Shown here: piece after piece, positions 50,101-59,284 of the stretch
Numbering within the stretch: the stretch's first letter is position 1
Layout: each line of letters starts with the position of its first letter
Assembly (NCBI GenBank): GCA_944381635.1
Contig: CALWLY010000001.1
Span: 213,802-277,801 of the forward strand
DNA: 64,000 bases
Reading direction: 5' to 3'
Source: an uncultured Lachnospiraceae bacterium
GTDB taxonomy: Bacteria; Bacillota; Clostridia; Lachnospirales; Lachnospiraceae
The notes under the pieces: model-generated
Database searches by the model: none
Told to the model about the DNA's origin: nothing
What the model saw: only the letters and a program-made list of their open reading frames with translations
Translations under genes and position numbers: made by a program

Positions 50101-50614
50101 AGTTGCTTTTGGAGAAGAAAACCTTGAAGAAAATCTTTCCTTTATTACAGCAGCTTTAAGCTATGAGGGAACTTCAAGACAGGTTTTGAGACAATACTTT
50201 ATTAACGAATTCTATGGAGACCACTGTGACTTGTACACCTCTAGAGGAGCAGGAAAGCGTCCGATTTACTGGATGTTTGATTCCGGTAAGAAAAATGGAT
50301 TTAAGTGTTTGATTTATATGCATCGCTATCAGCCGGATACCATTGCTCGTATTCGTACTGATTATGTGCATGAGCAGCAGGACCGTTACCGTACAGTGAT
50401 TGCTGATTTGGAGACACGTATCGCAAATGCGTCTACAAGTGAAAGAGTGAAGCTCAATAAGCAGCTCAAGACACTGAATGACCAAGCTACAGAAATCCAT
50501 GAGTACGAAGAAAAGATCCATCACTTGGCTGACCAGATGATTTCCATTGATTTGGATGACGGTGTGAAAGCGAATTATGTTAAGTTCCAGGATGTGCTGG
50601 CGAAGATTAAGTAA
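47162..50614 (+). CDS. pglX: BREX adenine-specific DNA methyltransferase PglX
   Basis: 1150 residues. SAM motif I is V-V-D-P-C-M-G-S-G-H-I (Asp291) and the catalytic motif IV N-P-P-Y at 470-473, an N6-adenine type. The region after about 600 should hold target recognition. PglX marks host DNA at one strand of an asymmetric site and fixes the BREX specificity. The ATG at 47162 has AAGGAG upstream and follows brxC by 11 bp. Most of the gene is visibly A/T-rich, but the last 300-350 bp (from about 50,270) resemble brxC in composition, as if the variable part had been exchanged. Confidence 0.94.
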   Translation: MNKNAIKKYAVWARTELIDRVKQRAERFDVYPQSELGIDSVSGVVLSNVEKDQRRAAILLMRDKGYDYVIEEVAYTWFNRFAALRYMEVNNYLPSRVRVFTDENGDFNPQIMTEAIHLDMEGLDMEKVYTLKDKDAKAELYKYLIITQCNALSTILPGLFQKISDYTELLFPDNLIREGSVAEQMVAMVPEECWTETVEVIGWLYQYYINEPKDELINAKKQYKNDDVPFVTQIFTSDWIVKYMVQNSLGRSWIETSGKDYSEYNWEYYLAADIASQSEKVKSPEEIRVVDPCMGSGHIIVYVFDVLMQIYEDYGYSQRDAAELILEKNIYGMDISERAYQLAYFSVMMKARKYSRNILKKGIVPNLYVLENVPKIDNEVIDFVANGNAQIKKIINAVIDQFKQLGDFGSLITTEQLNYSMLVNRLAEINSTVFEDLISISNQRICQDVLYPYVRIAEILSMQFDAVITNPPYIGNKFLPGDMRTFIEKNYKNYKSDIFSAFMVRILKMCKPHGHIGMLTPYVWMFISTYEELRKKVLSETSITSLVQLEYNAFEAACVPVCSFTLEKGARTVGGEYVRLSDFRGPDVQGPKVVESVSNPNCGYRYSMQQEEYSLIPGSPIAYWIDKRILECFENGSRVDSFAYPKQGLATADNNRFLRLWFEVDMHKVGLSIPSREDALRSGLKWFPYNKGGGFKKWYGNNEYLVNWENDGFEICNFRDDKGKQKSRPQNMEWFFKQGLSWCKITSSSFSMRFIPQGFLFDVAGCTLFVDEKDIYYVLGYMNSKVNDYILGLISPTLNYEVGHVGSLPIVFSDIYRGEVEALVRENIRLCKEDWDSYENSWDFKKNPLIAKGKLSEIYSEYSRKKQDDFIQLKANEERLNEIFADIYGAGDVINPTVDNDSIIIGVADYTQDMKSLIAYAVGCMFGRYSLGQDGLVYAGGTWDSSLYPIFAADADNIIPICDDDYFEDDIVHRFEKFVSVAFGEENLEENLSFITAALSYEGTSRQVLRQYFINEFYGDHCDLYTSRGAGKRPIYWMFDSGKKNGFKCLIYMHRYQPDTIARIRTDYVHEQQDRYRTVIADLETRIANASTSERVKLNKQLKTLNDQATEIHEYEEKIHHLADQMISIDLDDGVKANYVKFQDVLAKIK

Positions 50615-50628
50615 GGAGGTGTCCATGA

Positions 50629-51684
50629 ATGAAGCAAGATTTTCTGAATTTGGTAGATCAAATTGATTCTATTGAATCTCATTTTCATATGACTCCTTCT
50701 TCTCCCGGATTGTTGGTTCCATCTGTAGAGGAAATATATGATGTGCCAGCATTTCAGTCGTGGATTCAGATGATTCAATTTGAATTGCAAGAAATTGTTG
50801 ATGCGACAGATGATGAATTTGTAAAAGAAACCTTGAAAATTGCAAAAGAAGAATATAATGGGTGGCGAGACAAAGCTGATTTTACTGCATTAAAAGGGAA
50901 ATTATTAGCAATGAAAGCCCATGTCGATAAGTATTATTCTAGAAAGGATGAGGGAATGGAAGAAACGAGTGCAAAATCAGTTAAGATTTTTATAAGTCAC
51001 GCAAGTAAGGACAAAGAATACGTAACAAAGTTGGTAGAATTGCTTGACGGCATGGGACTTGATCAAACGCAAGTATTTTGTAGTTCATTGCCAGGCTATG
51101 ATATTCCGGTAGGATCTGATATTTTTGATTACTTGCGTCAGCAATTTCAGGAATATGAGTTACATGTTTTTCTGATTCATTCAAAAAATTACTATATGAG
51201 CGCTGCTTCATTGAACGAGATGGGTGCGGCTTGGGTTCTCAGAAGCAATTGTACATCATTTCTTTTGCCGAACTTCAGGTTTGAAGATATGACGGGAGCG
51301 ATTAATGGAAAATCTATTGCCATTAAACTCGATAATGATGAAACAGAGGTTAAAGATAAACTGAATCAGCTGTATGACACTGTAATCAAAGAATTTCGAT
51401 TAACCAAAAAGGCTGCTATTGTTTGGGAAGCAAAGCGTGATCGTTTCATCAAAGAGGTTAAAGAAATTATTGTTCCGGATGAAGAACAGCAAGAACAGAA
51501 TGACGATTTAGAGTTGTTGGATAGCGGATTATTAATTAAAAAATCCGAAAAAGAAGCTGGCAAAAATATATATTATTGTCATGCTTGTTATCAAAACACT
51601 GGTAAGTTATTCACCGTTGTGAAAGGGAGTCTTGCAAGAGATAAATTCTGTTCAAATTGCAAGATGCATTATAGTGTACGTTAA
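50629..51684 (+). CDS. TIR-domain protein with C-terminal zinc ribbon, embedded in BREX
   Basis: 351 residues. Residues 1-115 are an unassigned helical domain. Residues 118-255 are a TIR domain (V-K-I-F-I-S-H-A-S-K-D, then L-I-H-S-K-N-Y-Y-M-S-A-A-S-L-N-E197-M-G). Glu197 sits where TIR NADases have the catalytic Glu. After an acidic linker comes a zinc ribbon (C317-H-A-C320 and C341-S-N-C344). TIR enzymes of antiphage systems degrade NAD+ or make cyclic ADP-ribose signals. AAGGAGG precedes it, 14 bp after pglX and 12 bp before pglZ, so it is co-translated with BREX. It is not a core BREX gene; an abortive back-up or NAD-based effector is inferred. Confidence 0.85.
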   Translation: MKQDFLNLVDQIDSIESHFHMTPSSPGLLVPSVEEIYDVPAFQSWIQMIQFELQEIVDATDDEFVKETLKIAKEEYNGWRDKADFTALKGKLLAMKAHVDKYYSRKDEGMEETSAKSVKIFISHASKDKEYVTKLVELLDGMGLDQTQVFCSSLPGYDIPVGSDIFDYLRQQFQEYELHVFLIHSKNYYMSAASLNEMGAAWVLRSNCTSFLLPNFRFEDMTGAINGKSIAIKLDNDETEVKDKLNQLYDTVIKEFRLTKKAAIVWEAKRDRFIKEVKEIIVPDEEQQEQNDDLELLDSGLLIKKSEKEAGKNIYYCHACYQNTGKLFTVVKGSLARDKFCSNCKMHYSVR

Positions 51685-51696
51685 GGAGGTGGCAGC

Positions 51697-54303
51697 ATGG
51701 CCAGTATGGATTTAGATACAATAATCCGAGATTTGAATAAGCGATTTGCTGCACCGCTGCCGGAGTTTTATAAGCGTCGTATCATCTTCTGGTATGACGA
51801 AGATAGAGAATTTGAGGACAAGCTGGAGGATATTCAGGTGGATAATGCAAAGCTGCTGGTGCTTACGGATACCAACAACTTTGCAGCTAAGAAACTGTTA
51901 AATGTGGAAGACACCTCCAGCAACTATCTGGTTTATAGCCCAATCTCCTATGAGTCACAGGAGGACAATTGGCTTCTGAATATTGAACTTTATAGTGAAG
52001 AGTTTAGGGCTGACTTGGTTTCTATTTGGATGAATGAGATTGACCTTCCGGCAACTCCGGACTTCCGTAGGCTGGTAAAAGTCTATAAGAAGTTCTTTGG
52101 AGCACAGACCAGAAGAGTAGCATTCTCAAGGCTCAATAAAGGAATTAGTACACCATCACAGATGCATCTTACCGTTATGGCTACTATCTGTGGTACCGAT
52201 GATGCACAGCCTAATAGCATCTTAAAAGCGGTCATTGCAGGCGGAAACGATATGGAATCCAATGAGGTGTTCCAGAACCTTGTGAACTACGGGGCTGAGG
52301 CACCTTTCTGGGCGCTTGTTAAACAGGCAACCGGATATTTTGAAGGAGAAGACTCCACCATCGAGAAGATGGTGACACATATCCTTCTTACAGCAACGAC
52401 CAGAACACTTCGTATGGAGTATCTGGCAGGTCTTGATAGCTTCATTTCCACACCACATCAGGCGTGGTGTTATGACTTTGTGTCTGAGTGGATTGCAGGA
52501 GATAATAGACAAGAGCTTGTCGAAATTCTTCGAAATATGGAAAAAGAACTTATTCTTAGAAAACGTTTCAAGCAGGTGCCATTGGATGATTTGGTGGGAA
52601 CAGAGGTGTTTCCGTGTGTCAATGAATGCATCTTGACACAGCTCATGACTGAAATCAGTAATCATATTATCAATGTGGATATGATCATGAATACGGTTGA
52701 GAAGCGTCGAACGCTGGCGTGGTACGATGATGTGGAATGCTACTATGAAGGTATTCTTCAGGTAGCAAAAATGCAGGCGTTTTTCTTGGAACACTCTGCA
52801 GGATTCCATACTGTGGAGGCAAGAAACATCTGGAAAGAGTACACAGAAGATTACTACCACATGGATACCTATTATCGCCAATATCACTTGGCATTTGGAA
52901 AGAGCCTGACAGTGGGCAACGACCATCTGGATGATCTTTTCAAGCAGGTGACTGATAAGGTGGAAGGCCTTTATACACACTGGTTCCTTGGTGAGCTGGG
53001 TAATAATTGGTCTGATGCATGCGCAGATGAACTGGCTCAGTATGGTCGCATTTTGGAAGTGCCACAGCAGGTGGATTTCTATAACCAAAAGGTAAAGAAC
53101 GAAGATAATCGTGTATTTGTCATCATATCAGATGCTTTCCGTTATGAAGTGGCAGCATCTCTGGCAGAGCAGCTCCGTCGTGAAACACAGAGTAAGGTTT
53201 CTCTTGGCTCTTGTGCAGGTATTTTCCCGACCATCACAAAGTTTGGTATGGCTGCATTGCTTCCACATAAGCAGTTATCCATCAATGAGCGTGGCAACGG
53301 TGACCTGCAGATTCTGGCAGATGGAATGTCTACGGACGCAGGCAATCGAGATAAAGTTCTTAAGGCTACAAACAGCAATAGCGTAGCCTTGAAATATAAA
53401 GATATTGCACCGATGAAGCGTGCAGAAAGAAGTGCATTGGTTAAGGGTATGGATGTCGTTTATATCTATCACGATAAGGTGGATGAGGCAAGTCATACTT
53501 CTGATAGCATGGTATTCCCCGCATGTGATGATGCAATCGAAGAAATCAAAAATATTGTGAGAATCATCCGTAATGAGTTCAGTGGTACTCGTGTGTATAT
53601 TACCGCCGACCACGGATTCCTTTACACATACAGTCCTCTGTCTGAGGATTCCAAGGTGGACAAGACGACACCGAGTGAACAGGATGTGGAGATTGACCGT
53701 CGTTATCTGATTACCCATAAGGGAGCAACTCCGGATTATTTACTTCCGGTGAAGTTCATGGATGATGGTTACGATGCCTTTGCACCGAGAGAAAGTGTTC
53801 GTATTAAGAAAAAAGGAGGCGGACTCAATTTCGTGCATGGGGGCATCAGCCTTCAGGAGATGGTGGTTCCGGTTATCGAATATCATTACCTTCGTAACGA
53901 TTCCAAGGCTTACCAGCGCAACAAGGCTAAGTACGATACGAAGCCGGTAGAAGTAGGACTTCTTTCTGCAAGCCGTAAAATCAGTAACATGATATTCTCG
54001 CTGAACTTCTATCAGAAGGATGCGGTTGGCGATAACCGCAGCGCAGCAAACTACTTGTTGTATTTTGTCGATTCCAATGGAAAGCAGATAAGTGATACAG
54101 CAAAGATTATCGCAGACAAGACCAGTGATAACGGACAGGAGCGAACATTCCGTTGCAGCTTCAATCTGAAATCTCTGAAATATGATAATAGAGCAAGCTA
54201 CTATTTAGTCATCGCAGATGAAACAGGTCTGCAGATGCCAAAAAAAGAAGAGTTTCAGATTGACATTGCATTTGCGGTAGATGAGTTTGATTTTTTCAGT
54301 TGA
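51697..54303 (+). CDS. pglZ: BREX alkaline-phosphatase-like protein PglZ (type 1)
   Basis: 868 residues. The alkaline phosphatase superfamily core is in the second half: V-F-V-I-I-S-D479-A-F-R-Y-E and Y-I-T-A-D638-H-G-F. The N-terminal half is helical, as in BREX-1 PglZ. Reported PglZ proteins act as metal-dependent phosphatase/nuclease-like subunits. AAGGAGG precedes the ATG. Its end is 26 bp before the helicase start. Confidence 0.93.
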   Translation: MASMDLDTIIRDLNKRFAAPLPEFYKRRIIFWYDEDREFEDKLEDIQVDNAKLLVLTDTNNFAAKKLLNVEDTSSNYLVYSPISYESQEDNWLLNIELYSEEFRADLVSIWMNEIDLPATPDFRRLVKVYKKFFGAQTRRVAFSRLNKGISTPSQMHLTVMATICGTDDAQPNSILKAVIAGGNDMESNEVFQNLVNYGAEAPFWALVKQATGYFEGEDSTIEKMVTHILLTATTRTLRMEYLAGLDSFISTPHQAWCYDFVSEWIAGDNRQELVEILRNMEKELILRKRFKQVPLDDLVGTEVFPCVNECILTQLMTEISNHIINVDMIMNTVEKRRTLAWYDDVECYYEGILQVAKMQAFFLEHSAGFHTVEARNIWKEYTEDYYHMDTYYRQYHLAFGKSLTVGNDHLDDLFKQVTDKVEGLYTHWFLGELGNNWSDACADELAQYGRILEVPQQVDFYNQKVKNEDNRVFVIISDAFRYEVAASLAEQLRRETQSKVSLGSCAGIFPTITKFGMAALLPHKQLSINERGNGDLQILADGMSTDAGNRDKVLKATNSNSVALKYKDIAPMKRAERSALVKGMDVVYIYHDKVDEASHTSDSMVFPACDDAIEEIKNIVRIIRNEFSGTRVYITADHGFLYTYSPLSEDSKVDKTTPSEQDVEIDRRYLITHKGATPDYLLPVKFMDDGYDAFAPRESVRIKKKGGGLNFVHGGISLQEMVVPVIEYHYLRNDSKAYQRNKAKYDTKPVEVGLLSASRKISNMIFSLNFYQKDAVGDNRSAANYLLYFVDSNGKQISDTAKIIADKTSDNGQERTFRCSFNLKSLKYDNRASYYLVIADETGLQMPKKEEFQIDIAFAVDEFDFFS

Positions 54304-54328
54304 TTTCGATAAATGGAGGAATTCTGGA

Positions 54329-57208
54329 ATGAGTCAGTATTTTAAAAAGTGGTACGATAAATTAAATTATCCAATTTGTAGCGATTCTAAACCAGGATTG
54401 CGTAACGCACAAATAGGTGCTATTCATGCATTAGCTGCTTTTAATGCGCTCAAAAATAAGAGTACCTCCATTATTGTTATGCCAACTGGTTCAGGAAAAA
54501 CAGCTGTGCTCATGATGGCACCATACGTATTAAGAAAAGAAAAAGTTCTTATTGTTACCCCAAGCAGGATGGTACGTGGACAAATAGTTGAAGATTTCCA
54601 AAGTTTACGGACGCTATGCAATGCGCGTGTTTTCCAAAAATCAATTAGGAAGCCTATAGTATATGAGATGGAACATAAATTTAAAGATGAAATGGTTCCA
54701 ACTCTTGAGAAATCTGATGTGATTGTTGCGACACCTGCTTGTGCATTAAGTTTAAGCGAAACTTTCTGGGCAAAAGAAAATATTGATCTTGTTGAGATTG
54801 ATGAAGCCCATCATGTGCCTGCAAAAACATGGCATCAGATACTTATAAATTTGAGTGGATGTTGTCATATTTTATTCACTGCAACGCCTTTTAGATTAGA
54901 TAAAAAAGAAATTTCAGGAGATATCATATTTGATTACCCGTTGTCACGAGCATATGAAGATGGAGTGTTTGGAGAAATTGAATTCATTCCTGTCGATGAA
55001 TCAGGGGATAAGGATCTTGATATTGCAAAAAAAGCGGAGGAGATTTTACTAAATGACAGGAATGCTGGGTATGAGCACTATTTAATGGTTCGTACAAATA
55101 CAAAATCAAATGCAGAACTATTAGAAGAGCTTTATACCATGAATACATCTTTGAAATTGCGTAAAATAGATAGTTCGGTTTCACATTCAACAGTTAAGGT
55201 AACTTTGGAGAAACTTCAAAAGGGGGAGTTAGATGGAATTATTTGTGTCGATATGCTCGGAGAAGGGTATGATTTTCCAAATCTAAAAATCGCAGCTATT
55301 CATTCACCGCATAAATCTTTGGCCAGCACATTACAGTTTATTGGGCGATTTGCAAGAACAAACGCCACAAATGTTGGAGTAGCAAAGTTTATTGCAGTAA
55401 ATGATGAAGAACTCCAAATAGAAAATACAGCACTTTACTCGAAAGATGCTGTATGGCAGGATATAATTATTGGAATGAGTGAGGGAAGAAATCAACAGGA
55501 AATTGATGATAGAAAATACTATAAAGAATTTTCTGTTGGGGAAAAATCTATTTTAGACAGCGTTCCGATTCAGGCTATTCGACCGAATTGTCATGATAAA
55601 ATCTATCGAGTATCAAAGTTTGATATTAATGCTAATTTCCCAGAATCCTGTAATGTGGCAAATCGAGTATTTAGAAATGACGATGATAACACAATTATTG
55701 GAATTGGATTAGACTATGAAACGCCATTATGGATAAGCAATGGAGAAAAAATAAATCTTGCATATGTCTTGTATATTCTTCATTTTCAAAAGGATGCAGG
55801 TTTACTTCATATATATTCTCAAAAACATACGGAAGCTGTCTATGATGAATTAGTATCGGCGTTTTGTTCAAGTCATAATCCTATCCCCAAAGCTGATATG
55901 CATCGCGTATTGGGGAATATGGAAGGATTTGAAATATTTAATTCTGGTATGCTAAATCGTCAAAGTGAAACAGGTGAATCGTATAGAATTATGGCGGGAT
56001 CAGATGTGAGTTCAGCAATTGATACTGATACTGGAAGATTGTATTCTGCTGGTCATGCATTTTGTAAAGCAACAGACAAGGAAACGCAAAAGGAATCGAC
56101 TATAGGATATAGTAGTGCATCTAAAGTATGGAGCAGTACATATCTTGATTTGAGAGAATATATTAAATGGTTTGATATGATTGGAAAGAAAATTATAAAT
56201 AGAGAGATTGAGGTAAAAACCAATACCAATTTTGATTTGCTACCCCATCCACATATATTAACCGAATATCCTGATAATATTTTCTATTCCGATTTTGATA
56301 GTAAGACATATAGTTCTACTCCACTTGTAAAATTATGTACGGGACAAATGATTTTACTTACGGATTGTAAACTACGTATTATTGATATAGAAAAAAAGAA
56401 TGTTAGCGTAGAGCTATCCCATGAAATGTTTTCTACTATTGTAAAATGCTCGATAACGGGAAGGTACACTTCCGTTAATAATACTTTAATACTAAAAAGT
56501 GGTACAGGGGAAATTACGCTCCAGGACTATTTATCAGATAATCCGTTGATTTTTAGAACACTTGATGATTCTACAATTCAAGGTATAGATCTGTATCCAG
56601 GGATTTATGAAGAGGATATTTTCGATAGTAACATCATTGAAGGCGTTGATTGGAAAGCATTAGATACAGATGTTTCTCTGGAGTTTAACAAGAAGGGGGA
56701 TACAACAAGTAGATCAATCCAATGCGTCCTTAAAGAAATTTTGCTATCCAATGACAAATATAAATATATTGTGTATGATCATGGCTCTGGTGAAATTGCG
56801 GATTTTATTACTTTATATGGAGATGGACCGTATATGGTTGTTTCTCTTTATCATGTAAAGAAAATGTCAGGCAAGAATTATAATAGTACCGTGGGTGATA
56901 TATATGAAGTATGTGGACAGGCAGTTAAGTCAATTACTTGGTTTACCACAAAAGGAAATTTAATAAAAAAAATAAAGCAGCGACATCAGGCTGGACGATG
57001 TGAACTTCTAAAGGGAGATTATGATCAAATGTTGTCTGAATTAAGAAGTAACGAAAAAATAGTTCAAGGTGAAATAGTTGTAGTTCAGCCATCAGTAAGT
57101 AAAACAGTGAGTATGCCAAGAAAATTTCAGGAAGTTCTAGCGGCGACATCCACATTTATAAAAAGGGCTGGCAAAGTAAATCGATTTAGAATTATGGGAA
57201 GCCCGTAA
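54329..57208 (+). CDS. SF2 DEAD/DEAH helicase with possible C-terminal nuclease-like domain, inserted in BREX
   Basis: 959 residues. Residues 1-400 form a RecG/Hef/ResIII-type SF2 helicase: P-T-G-S-G-K57-T, D158-E-A-H161, T-A-T-P-F, and Q-F-I-G-R-F-A-R-T. The C-terminal third has D817-H-G-S-G-E-I-A-D-F followed by S-L-Y-H-V-K-K, a spacing that recalls PD-(D/E)XK nucleases (tentative). The ATG at 54329 follows GGAGG. The gene sits between pglZ and brxL, 15 bp before the brxL start. It is very A/T-rich compared with both neighbours, so it is probably a later insertion. Not BrxHI/HII by its position in a type 1 locus. Confidence 0.82.
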   Translation: MSQYFKKWYDKLNYPICSDSKPGLRNAQIGAIHALAAFNALKNKSTSIIVMPTGSGKTAVLMMAPYVLRKEKVLIVTPSRMVRGQIVEDFQSLRTLCNARVFQKSIRKPIVYEMEHKFKDEMVPTLEKSDVIVATPACALSLSETFWAKENIDLVEIDEAHHVPAKTWHQILINLSGCCHILFTATPFRLDKKEISGDIIFDYPLSRAYEDGVFGEIEFIPVDESGDKDLDIAKKAEEILLNDRNAGYEHYLMVRTNTKSNAELLEELYTMNTSLKLRKIDSSVSHSTVKVTLEKLQKGELDGIICVDMLGEGYDFPNLKIAAIHSPHKSLASTLQFIGRFARTNATNVGVAKFIAVNDEELQIENTALYSKDAVWQDIIIGMSEGRNQQEIDDRKYYKEFSVGEKSILDSVPIQAIRPNCHDKIYRVSKFDINANFPESCNVANRVFRNDDDNTIIGIGLDYETPLWISNGEKINLAYVLYILHFQKDAGLLHIYSQKHTEAVYDELVSAFCSSHNPIPKADMHRVLGNMEGFEIFNSGMLNRQSETGESYRIMAGSDVSSAIDTDTGRLYSAGHAFCKATDKETQKESTIGYSSASKVWSSTYLDLREYIKWFDMIGKKIINREIEVKTNTNFDLLPHPHILTEYPDNIFYSDFDSKTYSSTPLVKLCTGQMILLTDCKLRIIDIEKKNVSVELSHEMFSTIVKCSITGRYTSVNNTLILKSGTGEITLQDYLSDNPLIFRTLDDSTIQGIDLYPGIYEEDIFDSNIIEGVDWKALDTDVSLEFNKKGDTTSRSIQCVLKEILLSNDKYKYIVYDHGSGEIADFITLYGDGPYMVVSLYHVKKMSGKNYNSTVGDIYEVCGQAVKSITWFTTKGNLIKKIKQRHQAGRCELLKGDYDQMLSELRSNEKIVQGEIVVVQPSVSKTVSMPRKFQEVLAATSTFIKRAGKVNRFRIMGSP

Positions 57209-57223
57209 ATTGAGGTGAGACAA

Positions 57224-59284
57224 TTGGATAATGGTGTAGATAGTAATAAGCGTGAATTATTGAAGAGAAAATTGCGTCAAAATTTTGAGGGTAAAATTGT
57301 CCGTAAAGATTTGACAAAGAAAATCAAGGAAGGGGCGAATGTGCCTGTTTATGTTCTTGAATTTTTGTTAGGTCAATATTGCAGTTCCGATGATGATGAA
57401 ATTATTGAACAGGGAGTGCAGAATGTAAAGCGCATCCTTGCAGATAATTTTGTAAGGCCAGATGAAGCTCAGAAGATTTTATCAAGACTTCGTAGTCGCG
57501 GTAGTCATACAGTTATTGATATGATAACGGTTAACCTCAATATGAAAGACAATATTTATCAGGCTGAATTCTCAAACCTTGGCATCAGAGGAATACCAAT
57601 CGAAGACGAATATCCGGAGAAATTTGACCGTCTTCTTTGTGGTGGGATTTGGTGTATTGTTCAACTTAGGTATGAGTATATTGAGGAAGAAAAAATGAAT
57701 GGTACTCCGATTCGGATTATAAAGCTGACGCCGATTCAGATGCCACATATTGATATAAAAGATTTGAAAGAAGGTCGTAAAGTATTTACAAAGGAGGAGT
57801 GGATTGATGTCATGCTCCGTTCTATTGGTATGGAGCCAGACGAACTCACGTATCGTGAAAAGTGGTTGCTTCTTACTCGTATGATTCCGCTTATAGAAAA
57901 TAATTTTAATCTTTGCGAATTAGGCCCTCGAAGTACTGGTAAATCACATCTTTATAAAGAAATATCCCCTAACAGTATTCTGGTTTCTGGAGGACAAACA
58001 ACGGTAGCAAATTTGTTTTATAATATGGGGCGTAAGACAGTGGGCCTTGTTGGTATGTGGGATTGCGTTGCTTTTGATGAGGTAGCAGGTATACGGTTCA
58101 AGGATAAAGATGGCGTGCAGATTATGAAAGATTACATGGCATCTGGATCATTTGTTCGTGGCAAGGAGGAAAAGGCTGCTTCTGCATCCATGGTATTCGT
58201 AGGCAATATCAATCAGAGTGTAGATGTGTTATTAAAGACTTCCAGCTTGTTTGACCCATTTCCAGTTGAGATGGGAACTGATACGGCATTCCTTGATCGT
58301 ATACATTGTTATTTGCCGGGCTGGGAAATTCCAAAGTTTCGCCCAGAGCATTTTACGAACGACTACGGTTTTATCAGCGATTATCTTGCTGAGTTTATTC
58401 GTGAGTTGCGGAAGGAGCAGTATGGCGATGCTATTGACCAATACTTCCGGTTTGGAAAAAACCTGAACCAGAGAGATACCATTGCAGTCAGAAGAATGGT
58501 TGATGGTTATCTGAAGCTGGTTTATCCAGATGGCGAGTTTACGAAAGAGCAACTGGAAGAGATTCTTCAACTGGCACTGGAAATGCGTCGCCGGGTAAAA
58601 GAGCAGCTGAAAAAGCTGGGTGGTATGGAGTTTTATGATGTGAACTTCTCTTATATTGATATGGATGATATGTCCGAACACTATGTGTCTGTGCCGGAAC
58701 AGGGTGGTGGCAAATTGATTCCGGAAGGAATGTGCAACCCTGGTCAGGTCTATACTGCTTCTCAAGGCAAGAGCGGTATGATCGGTGTGTTCCGTTTGGA
58801 ATCCCAGATGCTTCCTGGAAACGGAAAGTTTGAAAGAACTGGAATTGGAACTGACCGTGATGCGAAAGAATCTACCAATACGGCATTTAACTTCCTGAAG
58901 GCAAATGCTAACCGGATCAGTGGCAGCATTAGTACTATAATGAAAGACTATGTCATTAACTATCAGGATTTGCAGGGCATCGGCATGACCGGAAAACTGG
59001 CGTTGCCAACACTAATTGCCTTGTGCTCTATTGCATTGGGAAAACCAGTGCAGAGTTCTCTGGTGGTACTGGGTGAAATTAGTATCAGCGGTACGATGAT
59101 GAAGGTGGATGAGCTTGCAAATACGTTGCAGGTATGTCTGGATAGTGGCGCAAAACGAGTGCTGATACCAAGCACATCTTTTGTGGATTTTGCGACGGTT
59201 CCTCCAGATTTAATGAGTGCATTCCAGCTGATTCCTTACCAAAGTGCAGAAGATGCTGTGTTTAAGGCTTTGGGGGTAGAATAG
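57224..59284 (+). CDS. brxL: BREX protein BrxL (Lon-like protease/AAA+ ATPase)
   Basis: 686 residues. Walker A L-G-P-R-S-T-G-K-S-H (Gly234 on), Walker B V-A-F-D-E-V-A-G, and a C-terminal Lon-like domain with the Ser in V-Q-S-S-L-V-V-L-G (about 611) and Lys644 in G-A-K-R-V-L-I-P. BrxL forms ring-shaped, DNA-binding complexes and closes type 1 BREX operons. I chose TTG 57224, five bases after GAGGTGA; GTG 57215 overlaps that site. Length is typical. Confidence 0.93.
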   Translation: MDNGVDSNKRELLKRKLRQNFEGKIVRKDLTKKIKEGANVPVYVLEFLLGQYCSSDDDEIIEQGVQNVKRILADNFVRPDEAQKILSRLRSRGSHTVIDMITVNLNMKDNIYQAEFSNLGIRGIPIEDEYPEKFDRLLCGGIWCIVQLRYEYIEEEKMNGTPIRIIKLTPIQMPHIDIKDLKEGRKVFTKEEWIDVMLRSIGMEPDELTYREKWLLLTRMIPLIENNFNLCELGPRSTGKSHLYKEISPNSILVSGGQTTVANLFYNMGRKTVGLVGMWDCVAFDEVAGIRFKDKDGVQIMKDYMASGSFVRGKEEKAASASMVFVGNINQSVDVLLKTSSLFDPFPVEMGTDTAFLDRIHCYLPGWEIPKFRPEHFTNDYGFISDYLAEFIRELRKEQYGDAIDQYFRFGKNLNQRDTIAVRRMVDGYLKLVYPDGEFTKEQLEEILQLALEMRRRVKEQLKKLGGMEFYDVNFSYIDMDDMSEHYVSVPEQGGGKLIPEGMCNPGQVYTASQGKSGMIGVFRLESQMLPGNGKFERTGIGTDRDAKESTNTAFNFLKANANRISGSISTIMKDYVINYQDLQGIGMTGKLALPTLIALCSIALGKPVQSSLVVLGEISISGTMMKVDELANTLQVCLDSGAKRVLIPSTSFVDFATVPPDLMSAFQLIPYQSAEDAVFKALGVE

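Noticed and set aside
50629..51684. Thoeris ThsB
   Set aside because: No ThsA-like SIR2 or SLOG/NUDIX partner is found nearby, and the added zinc ribbon and N-terminal domain differ from ThsB.
42382..59284. DISARM, or BREX of a type other than 1
   Set aside because: The gene set and order brxA, brxB, brxC, pglX, pglZ, brxL is that of type 1. The extra helicase is not accompanied by drmA/B-like genes, pglW, brxD or brxHII.
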